DNA of 64,000 bases from Microbacterium sp. LKL04 (GTDB lineage: Bacteria; Actinomycetota; Actinomycetes; Actinomycetales; Microbacteriaceae). The notes beneath the pieces were generated by a model that was given only the letters and a program-made list of their open reading frames with translations, searched no databases and was not told the DNA's origin. The position numbers and the translations under genes are program-made. Of this stretch, positions 1 through 8,145 are shown in pieces. The stretch covers positions 1,798,001 through 1,862,000 of the forward strand of contig NZ_LT627736.1 of the NCBI RefSeq assembly GCF_900102005.1, written 5' to 3'. Numbering within the stretch: position 1 is the stretch's first letter; each line of letters opens with the position of its first letter.

Positions 1-323
1 TGGAGCGCATCGACGACGGTGGCGGCGAAATCGGCGCTCGCGCCCCAGTCGAAGCGGAACAGAGCGCCCTCCCCGCCGCCCGAGCCGCGGAACACGACCT
101 TCGACGGACCCGCGAGGTTCTCGAGGAGCACCGTCAGCGAGGCCCGACTGCTCGTGCGCATGTAGTACTTCTCGAAGATCAGCAGCGCGCTCTGATGCCC
201 GGCATCCGTCGCCGTCGCGTGCTGTCCCACGCACTCGACCGTCATCCCCGACGACTGCACGTGGTCGAGGACGATCCGGGCAGCGTCGAACGGCGTGAGG
301 CTGATCTCCATCGTCTGCAGCAT
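1..323 (-). CDS. DUF6054-like small protein, C-terminus beyond window edge
   Basis: About 107 codons are visible; the gene runs off the left edge. The protein begins MLQTMEISLTPFDAARIV and continues with a pattern I associate with DUF6054 proteins: an aromatic pair (FEKYYMR), a strand of alternating hydrophobics (ASLTVLLENLAG), then a glycine-rich turn and a late W-G (FDWGA). Function is unknown for the family. A start at 323 is chosen because a -10-like CACACT lies six bases upstream, the leaderless arrangement seen elsewhere here; an in-frame ATG at 311 is the alternative. It is divergent from the TPP enzyme gene. The family call is from memory of the pattern and is tentative. Confidence 0.6.
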   Translation of the reverse strand, partial: MLQTMEISLTPFDAARIVLDHVQSSGMTVECVGQHATATDAGHQSALLIFEKYYMRTSSRASLTVLLENLAGPSKVVFRGSGGGEGALFRFDWGASADFAATVVDAL

Positions 324-356
324 GATCGCAGTGTGCCACGGCGCGCCCTTCCGCGT

Positions 357-476
357 GCCTATACTTGTGGCGTCCGGGACCGCTCGAGGTCCTGGTGCTC
401 GGAAAAGGGGCACGCAGCCACCCGCATCGTCGCGGAGCGCGAGACATATACGGCATCCGTCGTCATCGTCTCCAGG
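357..476 (+). promoter_or_regulatory. Promoter/operator region of the TPP enzyme gene
   Basis: In the 160-base divergent gap, two AT-rich TATAC strings stand out (around 360-364 and 447-451). The second lies in CATATACG (445-452), an 8-mer also found at 6603-6610 in front of the FAH-RraA gene. A good Shine-Dalgarno AGGAG (473-477) precedes the ATG at 484. The shared 8-mer suggests control by the same GntR regulator (inference). Confidence 0.4.
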
Positions 477-483
477 AGCTGTC

Positions 484-2142
484 ATGCCCACCGTCGCCGC
501 CCACGTCGCCGCCGCCCTCGCCGCCCACGTCGAGCACGTTTTCGGCGTGATGGGCAACGGCAACGCCCTCGTCCTCGATGCGCTCGAGCGCCGCGACGAC
601 GTGGCGTTCACCGCAGTCCGCCACGAGGCCGGCGGGGTCGTCGCCGCCGATGCGCACTTCCGCGCCGGCGGCGGCCTCGCCGCAGCCACATCCACGTATG
701 GGGCGGGCTTCACGAACACGCTCACCGCGCTCGCCGAGGCCGCGCAGGCGCGCGTGCCGCTCGTGCTCGTCGTCGGAGACGAACCGACCTCCGGCCCGCG
801 GCCGTGGGACGTCGACCAGCTCTCGCTCGCGTCGGCCGTCGGAGTACGCACGTACACCGTCGGACGGACGGATGCCGCGGCCACGACGGTCATCGCGATC
901 GAGCACGCGCTGTCGTTCCGCATCCCCGTCGTCCTGGCGATCCCCTACGACGTCGGGGGGCGCGACGCGGGCGAGATCCCGGCGACGCCCGATCCCGTCC
1001 TCCCCGCGCCCCTCGCCCCGACCGGACCTCACGCTCTCGCGACGGTCGCCGCGATCGCCCGCGCGCTCGCGGCGTCCGAGCGACCCCTGCTCCTCGCCGG
1101 CCGCGGCGCGTGGACGGCGGGCGCCGGCGAGCAGCTCGGGCGCCTCGCCGACGCGGTCGGGGCACTCACGGCATCCACCGCCCTCGGCCGTGGGGTGTTC
1201 CCGCGCGCCGAGTACGATCTGGGTGTCACCGGCGGATTCGGGGCGGAAGGCGCGATGGCGACGATCCGCGAGGCCGACGTCGTCGTGGTGTTCGGGGCGT
1301 CGCTCAACCAGTTCACGATGCGCTTCGGCGAGCTGCTCTCTCCCGACGCGACGATCGTGCAGGTCGATGTCGCGGCCGCGGCGACGCATCCGCAGGTCGG
1401 CCGGTACCTGCGGGCGGATGCCGCCCTCGCGGCGCGCGCGCTCGCCGACGAGCTCGAACGGCTCGAGGCGACCCCGTCGGTGTGGCGCGAGGCGGTGGAC
1501 GTCGCGGGGCTCCGGACGTACGACGCCGGCGACGGGCTCGCGCCCGACGGACGGCTCGACCCCCGGAGCGCCGCCGCGACGATCGCGGAGCTGCTGCCCG
1601 AGGATCGGGTCGTCGTCTCGGACGGCGGGCACTTCATCGGCTGGGCGAACATGTTCTGGCCGGTGGCCTCGCCCGACCGCATGATGATGATCGGCACGGC
1701 GTATCAGTCGATCGGCCTCGGCTTCCCGTCGGTGCCGGGTGCCGCTCGCGCGCGGCCGGAGTCGACCATCGTCCTGACCACCGGCGACGGCGGCGGGCTG
1801 ATGGCGATCGCCGACCTCGAGTCGGCCGTGCGCGTGGCGCGCGGCCGCGGGCTCGCGGTGGTGTGGAACGACGGTGCGTACGGCGCGGAGGTCCACCTCT
1901 ACGGCGTCATGGGCCTCGCCCGCGGGCCGATGGAGATCCCCGAGGTCGACTTCGCCGGCCTCGCGCGCGCCGTCGGGGCGGAGGGGGTCATCGTGCGGAC
2001 GCTCGACGACCTGCAGGCGCTCGCGCGCTGGCGCGAGCTCCCCGCCGACGAGCGGCCGTTCCTGCTGCTCGACCTGAGGGTCTCCGGCGCCGTCCGCGCC
2101 CCCTACCAGGAGGAGATCCTGCAGGTGAACCTGCGGCGCTGA
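484..2142 (+). CDS. Thiamine pyrophosphate-dependent enzyme (acetolactate synthase / benzoylformate decarboxylase-like)
   Basis: 552 residues with the three-domain layout of the POX/ALS/BFD superfamily. The N-terminal PYR domain carries the cofactor-activating glutamate in RHEAGG (Glu48). A central Rossmann-like domain covers about 185-320. The C-terminal PP domain has the TPP/Mg motif starting GDGGG (434-438) and ending in WND about 26 residues later. The ATG at 484 follows AGGAG at 473-477; upstream in-frame codons lack such a site. Because it borders a phenylacetate-type degradation cluster and shares a putative operator with it, decarboxylation of an aryl-pyruvate or aryl-glyoxylate is a reasonable guess. 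The substrate cannot be read from the sequence. Confidence 0.85.
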   Translation: MPTVAAHVAAALAAHVEHVFGVMGNGNALVLDALERRDDVAFTAVRHEAGGVVAADAHFRAGGGLAAATSTYGAGFTNTLTALAEAAQARVPLVLVVGDEPTSGPRPWDVDQLSLASAVGVRTYTVGRTDAAATTVIAIEHALSFRIPVVLAIPYDVGGRDAGEIPATPDPVLPAPLAPTGPHALATVAAIARALAASERPLLLAGRGAWTAGAGEQLGRLADAVGALTASTALGRGVFPRAEYDLGVTGGFGAEGAMATIREADVVVVFGASLNQFTMRFGELLSPDATIVQVDVAAAATHPQVGRYLRADAALAARALADELERLEATPSVWREAVDVAGLRTYDAGDGLAPDGRLDPRSAAATIAELLPEDRVVVSDGGHFIGWANMFWPVASPDRMMMIGTAYQSIGLGFPSVPGAARARPESTIVLTTGDGGGLMAIADLESAVRVARGRGLAVVWNDGAYGAEVHLYGVMGLARGPMEIPEVDFAGLARAVGAEGVIVRTLDDLQALARWRELPADERPFLLLDLRVSGAVRAPYQEEILQVNLRR

Positions 2143-2158
2143 GGCGCCGGCCAGGCGT

Positions 2159-2216
2159 CGAGCCGACGCGAACTGTCGTCAACGCGCCGGTTTGGCCGCA
2201 CTTTGCGTCGGGTCGA
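2159..2216. repeat. 58-base intergenic hairpin element, copy A
   Basis: The element opens CGAGCCGACGCGAACTG, then 31 variable bases, then GTCGGGTCGA. An inverted copy with the same conserved ends and an identical 31-base spacer length lies at 2488-2545, on the other side of the small membrane-protein gene. Within each copy the ends are nearly self-complementary (CGAGCCGACGC against GCGTCGGGTCG, one mismatch), so each can fold as a stem. Confidence 0.7.
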
Positions 2217-2231
2217 CGGCGAGCGTCCCGC

Positions 2232-2468
2232 TCACGCCTCGCGGCGCGGCATCCCTGCTCGTCGGCCGACTGCGAGCCACGCGACGGGACCCGCAACCGG
2301 GACCAGCAGCACCACGAGCACCCACACCAGCGCCTGCGTCGACGTCAGCCGCCGCGCCGACCGCGTGAGCGAAACGAGGGCGACGATCGCCAGCACGGCC
2401 GCCACCAGAGCGACGACCGACCAGACGATGTCGTATCCGGCCGGGAGCAGGGGGTTCACGGTGTCCAC
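2232..2468 (-). CDS. Small membrane protein with PLDc_N-type (cardiolipin synthase N-terminal) domain
   Basis: 78 residues with a GTG start. There are two hydrophobic segments, about 13-34 (VVALVAAVLAIVALVSLTRS) and 45-66 (ALVWVLVVLLVPVAGPVAWL), followed by a short basic tail. The LVPVAGPVAWLAVGRR signature resembles the PLDc_N domain (sequence pattern LxPxxGxxxYxxxGRR) found alone in many small actinobacterial membrane proteins. TAGGGT at 2475-2480 (read on the minus strand) sits exactly six bases before the GTG, supporting leaderless transcription and this start. The gene is flanked by two inverted copies of a 58-base element. Biological role unknown. Confidence 0.75.
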   Translation of the reverse strand: MDTVNPLLPAGYDIVWSVVALVAAVLAIVALVSLTRSARRLTSTQALVWVLVVLLVPVAGPVAWLAVGRRAGMPRREA

Positions 2469-2487
2469 ACCCCGACCCTAGCGGCGC

Positions 2488-2545
2488 TCGACCCGACACG
2501 AACGGCGCTCATTCCCGCCGGGTGGGTGCAGTTCGCGTCGGCTCG
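2488..2545. repeat. 58-base intergenic hairpin element, copy B (inverted)
   Basis: Inverted partner of the element at 2159-2216: the 17-base end CAGTTCGCGTCGGCTCG (2529-2545) is an exact reverse complement of 2159-2175, and TCGACCCGAC (2488-2497) of 2207-2216. The 31-base interior differs in sequence but not in length. Confidence 0.7.
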
Positions 2546-2570
2546 GCGCGCCGAGACGTCGGGGCGGTGC

Positions 2571-3176
2571 TCAGTCGCCGCTGCGCAGGTCCGCGACGGT
2601 GCGGCGCTCGAAGCCGACCTCGTCGAACGCGGCGCGGCATCCCTCGCCGGTCGGGCTCTGCACTTCGAAACCCACTCTCAGTCGGTCCGAGACACCCGGC
2701 AGCGTGAACGCGCGCACGAAGGTCCAGACGCCCCTGTCGTGGGCGTGGAACGCCAGGACGTTCCCCACCCGCGCGATCCGCAGCCGAGCCTCGGACGAGT
2801 CGAGGAGGAACGCGTTGGCATCGTCGGAGGTCCCCTTGGTCACGACCGAGACGACCATCGACTCGCCCGCCGGGGACCGCTCGACGCAGAGCTTGGCCCA
2901 GTTCGTGTCGTCGACCCACGCGAGGAGCACCCCGGCGTCGAACGTCGCGTGATGCTCGGGACGCACCCGAGCGACGAGGGTGAAGTCGCCTTCCGGGGGC
3001 GCGCCGAGGAGCGTGTTCGCGTTGAGCAGTGTCTCCGCGGCGACCCCGGTCGTCCCGCTGGGATCGACGAACAGATCCGTACCGGCAGGGGCGACCCCCT
3101 CGAGGACCGTCCCCCTCAGCGTCCACCCGGACTCGTCGGAGGCGTGGAGCTCGAAGGGCAGGTCAGGAAGGCGCAT
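2571..3176 (-). CDS. DUF1349 (concanavalin-like) domain protein
   Basis: 201 residues forming a single beta-rich domain. The segment FTLVARVRPEHHATFDAGVLLAWVDDTNWAKL followed by a C-terminal GFEVQSPTGEGCRAAFD is typical of the DUF1349 / YesU-like jelly-roll family, whose members probably bind or act on carbohydrate; no catalytic activity is established. No signal peptide is seen, so it should be cytoplasmic. TAGAAA lies six bases before the ATG at 3176, consistent with leaderless expression. It stands alone between a hairpin element and the small PLDc_N gene. Confidence 0.8.
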   Translation of the reverse strand: MRLPDLPFELHASDESGWTLRGTVLEGVAPAGTDLFVDPSGTTGVAAETLLNANTLLGAPPEGDFTLVARVRPEHHATFDAGVLLAWVDDTNWAKLCVERSPAGESMVVSVVTKGTSDDANAFLLDSSEARLRIARVGNVLAFHAHDRGVWTFVRAFTLPGVSDRLRVGFEVQSPTGEGCRAAFDEVGFERRTVADLRSGD

Positions 3177-3193
3177 GCCGCGTTTCTATCAGA

Positions 3194-3252
3194 TCGAGCC
3201 GTCGCAGATGGTCGGCGGGATGCCGCGAAAGCGGCCATCTGCGACGGCTCGA
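3194..3252. terminator. Long-arm intergenic hairpin (18-bp arms)
   Basis: Perfect 18-base inverted repeat: TCGAGCCGTCGCAGATGG (3194-3211) and its complement at 3235-3252, separated by 23 bases. It lies just past the stop of the monooxygenase gene and upstream of the DUF1349 gene, both on the minus strand. It may end monooxygenase transcription, but there is no T-tract. Size and outer sequence (CGAGCCG-CGC) resemble the 58-base elements at 2159 and 2488. Confidence 0.6.
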
Positions 3253-3263
3253 CGCGTCGCGTC

Positions 3264-5144
3264 TCAGTCGGCGGGACGGAAGGCACCGGCGAGGAACTCG
3301 CCGAGCTCGGCGGTCGCGGCCAGCGGCAGGACGGCGGCGACGTACTGGTCGGGGCGGACGACGACGACCGCGCCGCTCGCCGAGATCCCGCGCTCGGCGA
3401 AGATGTCGACGTCCGTCCAGGTCGAGGGTCCGGTCGCATAGACCTTCTCCCAGTCCATGAGCCCGAGCGGCCCCGAGTGCGGTCGGAACACGGCGGGCAC
3501 CGCCGCCATCTCGACCTCCTCGTACCGCCGCGGGTAGATCACCTTCGCGTCGAAGACGGCGTCGGGGTCGGCGCCCGCCGGCGTGTGCCGGGAGATCGGA
3601 CCGGATGCCGAGGCGAACCACTCCGCCCAGGTCGAGAGGTCTTCGCCCGAGGCGTCGGCGAAGGCGTACACGCGCCACCGCCCGTCGGCCTTGGCATGGT
3701 GGCCGAGGTGCACGACGTTGCCGTCCGCGACCCGGACGACCTCGGCCGACTTCAGTCGCTTGCCGAGGGGGAACCCCGTCGCGAGGTCCTGGTGCTCGGC
3801 CCCTGCGACGATCGCCGAGGCCCCGTACTGCGTCATGAACCCCGAGGGGAACTCGGCGGTCGCGAGGTAGTAGGTCGCGAGGTCCTCGGGATCGGTGATC
3901 TCCTCGGGCTTGCGCGCCATCAGCGACGACCACTCCTTGTCGAAGTCGATCAGCTGCTGCGCGACGGGCCGCCGTTCGGCGCCGTAGGTGGCGAGGAGGG
4001 ATGCCGGGGCCAGCCCCGTCAGCACGTGACCGAGCTTCCACCCCAGGTTGAACCCGTCCTGCATCGAGACGTTCATGCCCTGCCCGGCCTTGGCGCTGTG
4101 GGTGTGGCAGGCGTCGCCGGTGAGGAAGACCCGCGGATCGCGATCGGCGCCCTCGGGGACATCGTCGAACCCGTCGGTGACGCGGTGCCCGACCTCGTAG
4201 ACGCTGTGCCAGGCGACCTGCTTCACGTCGATCGTGTACGGGTGGAGGATCTCGTTCGCCCGACGGACGACCTCCTCGATGGGCGTCTCGCGGACGCGGT
4301 GGTTGTCGTCCGCCGCGACCGCGCCGAGGTCGATGTACATGCGGCTGAGGTACCCGCCCTCGCGAGGGATGTGGAGGATGTTCCCCGCCGAGCTGTTGAT
4401 GGCGCACTTGATGCGCCAGTCGGGGAAGTCGGTGTCGACCAGCACGTCCATGACGCCCCAGGCATGCTTCGACGCGTCGCCGACGTGCACGCGACCGATC
4501 GCCTGGCGCACACCGCTCCGGGCGCCGTCGCTACCGACGACGTATCGCGCCCGGATCACGCGCTCCTCCCCCGCACGCGGGCCGCCGACGTGGCGGACTG
4601 TGACGGCGACGGGAGCACCAGCATCCTCGGGCACCTCCAGCCCGACGAACTCGACGCCGTAGTCGGGCACGATCCGTCCGGGACCGTGCGCGGCGGCCTC
4701 GGCGAAGTAGTCGAGCACGCGCGCCTGGTTGACGATCAGGTGCGGGAACTCGCTGATCTTCAGCCCGTAGTCATCGGTCCGCGATGTGCGGCGGATGCGG
4801 CTCGGGTCGGCCGGGTCGGGGCCCCAGAAGTTCATGTAGCCGATGTTGTACGCCTCGGCGATGATCCGCTCGGCGAACCCGAACGCATGGAACGTCTCCA
4901 CCGATCGCGGCTGGATGCCGTCGGCCTGACCCAGTTCGAGCCGACCGGTGCGCCGCTCGATGAGACGTGTCGAGACCTGCGGGAACTGCGACATCTGGGC
5001 GGCCAACAGCATCCCCGCCGGACCCGAGCCGACGATGAGCACGTCGGTCTCGTCGGGGAGCTCCTCGGGGCGGTCGACGCCGGTGCCGGCGGCGGGAAGG
5101 ATCCGCGGGTCGCCCGAGACGTAGCCGTGGTGGTGGAACTGCAT
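3264..5144 (-). CDS. mobA-like: FAD-dependent aromatic hydroxylase, MobA / 3-hydroxybenzoate 4-monooxygenase type
   Basis: 626 residues, close to the roughly 640 of MobA. The Rossmann motif GSGPAG (40-44 region), the DG motif VVGSDGARS (202-210) and the GD motif VFLTGDACHTHSAKAG (339-354) define a group A flavoprotein hydroxylase. A C-terminal thioredoxin-like region ends with VVVVRPDQYVAAVLPL as in phenol hydroxylase and MobA. Residues Asp75, Lys246 and Tyr270 sit where I recall active-site residues in MobA. SD GAGGAGA precedes the ATG. The gene is 16 bases downstream of the MFS importer gene, so the two form one operon. NADPH-dependent para-hydroxylation of a meta-hydroxy aromatic acid is expected; the neighbouring homoprotocatechuate genes make 3-hydroxyphenylacetate a possible substrate besides 3-hydroxybenzoate (inference). 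Confidence 0.85.
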   Translation of the reverse strand: MQFHHHGYVSGDPRILPAAGTGVDRPEELPDETDVLIVGSGPAGMLLAAQMSQFPQVSTRLIERRTGRLELGQADGIQPRSVETFHAFGFAERIIAEAYNIGYMNFWGPDPADPSRIRRTSRTDDYGLKISEFPHLIVNQARVLDYFAEAAAHGPGRIVPDYGVEFVGLEVPEDAGAPVAVTVRHVGGPRAGEERVIRARYVVGSDGARSGVRQAIGRVHVGDASKHAWGVMDVLVDTDFPDWRIKCAINSSAGNILHIPREGGYLSRMYIDLGAVAADDNHRVRETPIEEVVRRANEILHPYTIDVKQVAWHSVYEVGHRVTDGFDDVPEGADRDPRVFLTGDACHTHSAKAGQGMNVSMQDGFNLGWKLGHVLTGLAPASLLATYGAERRPVAQQLIDFDKEWSSLMARKPEEITDPEDLATYYLATAEFPSGFMTQYGASAIVAGAEHQDLATGFPLGKRLKSAEVVRVADGNVVHLGHHAKADGRWRVYAFADASGEDLSTWAEWFASASGPISRHTPAGADPDAVFDAKVIYPRRYEEVEMAAVPAVFRPHSGPLGLMDWEKVYATGPSTWTDVDIFAERGISASGAVVVVRPDQYVAAVLPLAATAELGEFLAGAFRPAD

Positions 5145-5160
5145 GGTTCTCCTCGAACGG

Positions 5161-6543
5161 TCAGGCGCGGGTGAGGCCGCGGACCGGGCTGACCGCCTGC
5201 TCCGCCTCGTGATCGGGGTCGAGCGGGATGCCGCTGCGATCGCGCAGCAGCAGCGTCGCCACCAGGCCCAGCACGGTCATGCCTGCCAGGTACCAGGTGA
5301 CCGGGGTGGTCGAGCCGAAGGCGGCGACGAGCGCCGTCGCGATCGTCGGTGCGAAGGCGCCGCCGAGGATCGCTCCGATCGCGTACGAGATCGAGACGCC
5401 CGAGAAGCGGATCGACGCGGGGAACAGCTCGGCGTAGAGCGCGGCCTGGGGTCCGTACGTGAAGCCGAGGCCGATCGTGAGGATCGCGAGCCCCAGGAAG
5501 AGGACGAAGACGTTCCCCGTATTGACCAGTGGGAAGAGCGTGAACACACCCACGAGCTGCATGATCCAGCCCGCGATGTAGGTCGTGCGGCGCCCGATCC
5601 GGTCGGAGACGAATCCCGCGACGAGCGTCGAGAGCAGCCACGTGACCGCGGACCCGGTCACCGCCCAGAGCACCGGGCCGCGGTCGAGGCCGAGGGGGCC
5701 TTCGGGGTTGGTCGCGTAGCCCTGGATGTACCCGCCGGTGGTCATGTAGCCGACGGCGTTGTTCCCGGCGAAGACGAAGGCGGCGATGATCACGAGCACC
5801 GCGTGCTTGCGGAACAGCTCGACGATCGGCATCCGACTGTGCTCCTTGCGCTCGGCGAGCTCGAGGAAGACGGGGCTCTCCTCCACGCGGCGACGGACGT
5901 ACCAGCCGACGAGGATGAGGACGACGCTGAGCAGGAACGGCACGCGCCAGCCCCACTCGAGGAACTGCTCCCCCGGTGCGATCGCCGACATGAGCGCCAT
6001 GACGCCCGAGGCGAGCAGCAGACCGAGCGGTACGCCGATCTGCGGCGACGCTCCGAACGCGCCGCGGCGGGTCTTGGGGGCGTGCTCGACGGCCATGAGC
6101 ACGGCGCCGCCCCATTCGCCGCCGGCGGAGATGCCCTGCAGGATGCGCAGGAGCACGAGGATGATGGGCGCGGCGAGCCCGATCGACTCGTAGCTCGGGA
6201 GCACACCGATGAGCGCGGTGGCGATCCCCATGAGGATGAGCGTCCACATGAGCACGACCTTGCGGCCGTACTTGTCACCGAGGTGGCCGGCGAGGAACGC
6301 GCCGAGGGGCCGGAACAAGAAGCTCACGCCGACGGTCGCGAATCCGATGAGGACGCTGTCCTTGCCGAGCGGGGCGAAGAAGAGCTGTCCGAACACGAGC
6401 CCGACGGCGGTCGCGTAGATGAAGAAGTCGTACCACTCCACGGTGGTGCCGACGACGGTGGCGAACACGACGCGGCGGCGGTCCGCGGCGGTCGCGATGG
6501 TCCCGGTGGGGGTGAACCCGCGAGGGGTGGGGGAAGTACTCAT
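5161..6543 (-). CDS. MFS transporter, metabolite:H+ symporter (MHS) family
   Basis: 460 residues, about 12 predicted membrane helices. Family marks are the N-terminal GTTVEWYDFFIY, the loop 2-3 motif GHLGDKYGRK (87-95) and RILQGISAGGEWGGA after helix 4, all typical of ShiA/ProP/KgtP-like symporters that import carboxylates, aromatic acids or osmolytes. A strong AGGAG lies upstream of the ATG at 6543. It is first in a two-gene operon with the MobA-like hydroxylase, which suggests uptake of that enzyme's aromatic-acid substrate. It is divergent from the FAH-RraA/hpa operon and shares its control region. Confidence 0.85.
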   Translation of the reverse strand: MSTSPTPRGFTPTGTIATAADRRRVVFATVVGTTVEWYDFFIYATAVGLVFGQLFFAPLGKDSVLIGFATVGVSFLFRPLGAFLAGHLGDKYGRKVVLMWTLILMGIATALIGVLPSYESIGLAAPIILVLLRILQGISAGGEWGGAVLMAVEHAPKTRRGAFGASPQIGVPLGLLLASGVMALMSAIAPGEQFLEWGWRVPFLLSVVLILVGWYVRRRVEESPVFLELAERKEHSRMPIVELFRKHAVLVIIAAFVFAGNNAVGYMTTGGYIQGYATNPEGPLGLDRGPVLWAVTGSAVTWLLSTLVAGFVSDRIGRRTTYIAGWIMQLVGVFTLFPLVNTGNVFVLFLGLAILTIGLGFTYGPQAALYAELFPASIRFSGVSISYAIGAILGGAFAPTIATALVAAFGSTTPVTWYLAGMTVLGLVATLLLRDRSGIPLDPDHEAEQAVSPVRGLTRA

Positions 6544-6583
6544 GCTGACTCCTGTGTCATCCGACGTCTTCGTCGATTACCGG

Positions 6584-6612
6584 TTGTCCGGTGCAGCCCG
6601 ATCATATACGAT
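6584..6612 (+). promoter_or_regulatory. Candidate promoter with overlapping GntR-type operator for the hpa operon
   Basis: TTGTCC (6584-6589), a 17-base spacer and TACGAT (6607-6612) form a sigma70-like promoter. Overlapping it is the near-palindrome ATCATATACGAT (6601-6612), AT-rich in a very GC-rich setting, followed by a further ATACG at 6619-6623 region. A repressor bound here would block the promoter. The GntR gene two kilobases downstream is the natural candidate; the 8-mer CATATACG recurs at 445-452. Confidence 0.45.
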
Positions 6613-6642
6613 TTGAGATACGACGCAAGGGCGAGGGAGCTC

Positions 6643-8145
6643 ATGAGTATGCAGAACGACGACACGGTGACGGATGCCGCATCCCGCGATCCTCGCTACG
6701 CCGCCCTCCCCGGCCGGCCGGGCAAGATCGTCGCCGTCCACCTGAACTACCGGTCACGCGCCGCGCAGCGCGGACGCACCCCCGCGGCGCCGTCCTACTT
6801 CTTCAAGTCCACGGGCTCCGTCTCGGCGTCCGGCGGAACGGTAGAGCGGCCCGTCGGAACCGAGCTCCTCGCCTTCGAGGGCGAGATCGCGCTCGTCATC
6901 GGTACGGCGGCCCGCCGCGTCAGCGCTGACCGGGCGTGGGAGCACGTCGCCGGCGTCACGGCATCCAACGACCTCGGCCTCTACGACCTGCGGGCGAACG
7001 ACAAGGGGTCGAACGTCCGCTCCAAGAGCGGCGACGGCTTCACCCCGCTCGGCCCCGTCGTCCTCGACGCCCGCCTGCTCGACCCGGCCGCGTTGCGCGT
7101 ACGAACCTGGGTCAACGGCGAGGTCGCCCAGGAGGGCTCCACCGACGACCTTCTCTTCCCCCTCCCGCAGATCGTCGCAGACCTGTCGCAGCACTTCACA
7201 CTCGAACCCGGCGACGTCATCCTCACCGGCACGCCCGCGGGCTCGTCGGTCATCGTCCCCGGCGACGTGGTCGAGGTCGAGGTCGACGCCCCCTATACCG
7301 GCGCATCCACCGGCCGACTCACGACGACCGTCGTCGACGGCCCCGACATCGCGTTCGACCCGGCGCTCGGCTCGCTTCCCCACGTCGACGACACGCAGCG
7401 TGAAGAAGCCTGGGGCTCCCGCGAGGCCGCCGGGCTCGCTGCGGCATCCGCTCTCTCCCCCGATCTCCGCGCGAAGCTCGAGCGCGTCCCCGTCGCGGGG
7501 CTGTCGCAGCAGCTGCGCAAGCGCGGTCTCGACAACGTCACCATCGACGGCGTCGCCCCGCTCCACCCCGATGCGAAGCTCGTCGGCGTCGCCGCGACGC
7601 TCCGCTTCGTACCGAACCGCGAGGACCTGTTCCAGAGCCACGGCGGCGGTTACAACGCACAGAAGCGCACGTTCGACACGGTCCGCGAAGGCGAGGTCAT
7701 CGTGATCGAGGCGCGTGGCGAGGCCGGTTCCGGCACGCTCGGCGACATCCTCGCCATCCGTGCGCACGCGCAGGGGGCGGCCGGCATCGTGACCGACGGC
7801 GGCGTGCGCGACATCGCCGCGGTGGCCGCGGTCGGCATCCCGGTCTACACCGCGGGCGCGCACCCGGCGGTCCTCGGTCGCAAGCACGTGCCGTGGGATG
7901 CCGGGGGCACGATCGCCTGCGGCGGCACGACCGTGCAGCCGGGCGACATCATCGTGGGCGACCGCGACGGCGTGATCGTGCTGCCGCCCGCGCTCGCCGA
8001 GGAGGTCGCCGACGCGGCCCTCGCGCAGGAGGACGAGGACGCCTGGATCGCCGACCGCGTCGCGGAAGGCGAATCGGTCGACGGGCTCTTCCCGATGAAC
8101 GCCGCGTGGCGGGGGCGCTACGAGGCGGAGCGGGGCGCCCGATGA
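6643..8145 (+). CDS. Fumarylacetoacetate hydrolase family - RraA-like fusion protein
   Basis: 500 residues in two domains. Residues about 45-240 are a FAH domain: metal ligands Glu79 and Glu81 in LLAFEGEIALVIG, then SNDLGLYDLRANDKG, and a closing LTGTPAGSSVIVPGDVVEVEV. Residues about 280-475 are an RraA/HMG-aldolase-like domain with GEAGSGTLGDILAIRA, VTDGGVRD and GDIIVGDRDGVIVLP. FAH proteins of this type (HpaG) decarboxylate or isomerise intermediates of homoprotocatechuate degradation, and RraA-like proteins include aldolases and oxaloacetate decarboxylases. The ATG at 6643 follows GAGGGA at good spacing; a long upstream extension of the frame is only antisense coding shadow. It overlaps the GntR gene by 4 bases (ATGA) and heads the hpa operon. 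Confidence 0.85.
   Translation: MSMQNDDTVTDAASRDPRYAALPGRPGKIVAVHLNYRSRAAQRGRTPAAPSYFFKSTGSVSASGGTVERPVGTELLAFEGEIALVIGTAARRVSADRAWEHVAGVTASNDLGLYDLRANDKGSNVRSKSGDGFTPLGPVVLDARLLDPAALRVRTWVNGEVAQEGSTDDLLFPLPQIVADLSQHFTLEPGDVILTGTPAGSSVIVPGDVVEVEVDAPYTGASTGRLTTTVVDGPDIAFDPALGSLPHVDDTQREEAWGSREAAGLAAASALSPDLRAKLERVPVAGLSQQLRKRGLDNVTIDGVAPLHPDAKLVGVAATLRFVPNREDLFQSHGGGYNAQKRTFDTVREGEVIVIEARGEAGSGTLGDILAIRAHAQGAAGIVTDGGVRDIAAVAAVGIPVYTAGAHPAVLGRKHVPWDAGGTIACGGTTVQPGDIIVGDRDGVIVLPPALAEEVADAALAQEDEDAWIADRVAEGESVDGLFPMNAAWRGRYEAERGAR

Noticed and set aside
195..5174. A very long open frame on the plus strand across the TPP, PLDc_N, DUF1349 and monooxygenase genes
   Set aside because: It is antisense or out of frame to recognisable genes and its translation is arginine-rich and low in complexity, as expected for the complementary frame of GC-rich coding DNA.
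5143..6642. An upstream extension of the FAH-RraA frame
   Set aside because: This part is antisense to the MFS transporter; homology to FAH starts after the ATG at 6643, which has its own ribosome-binding site and promoter.
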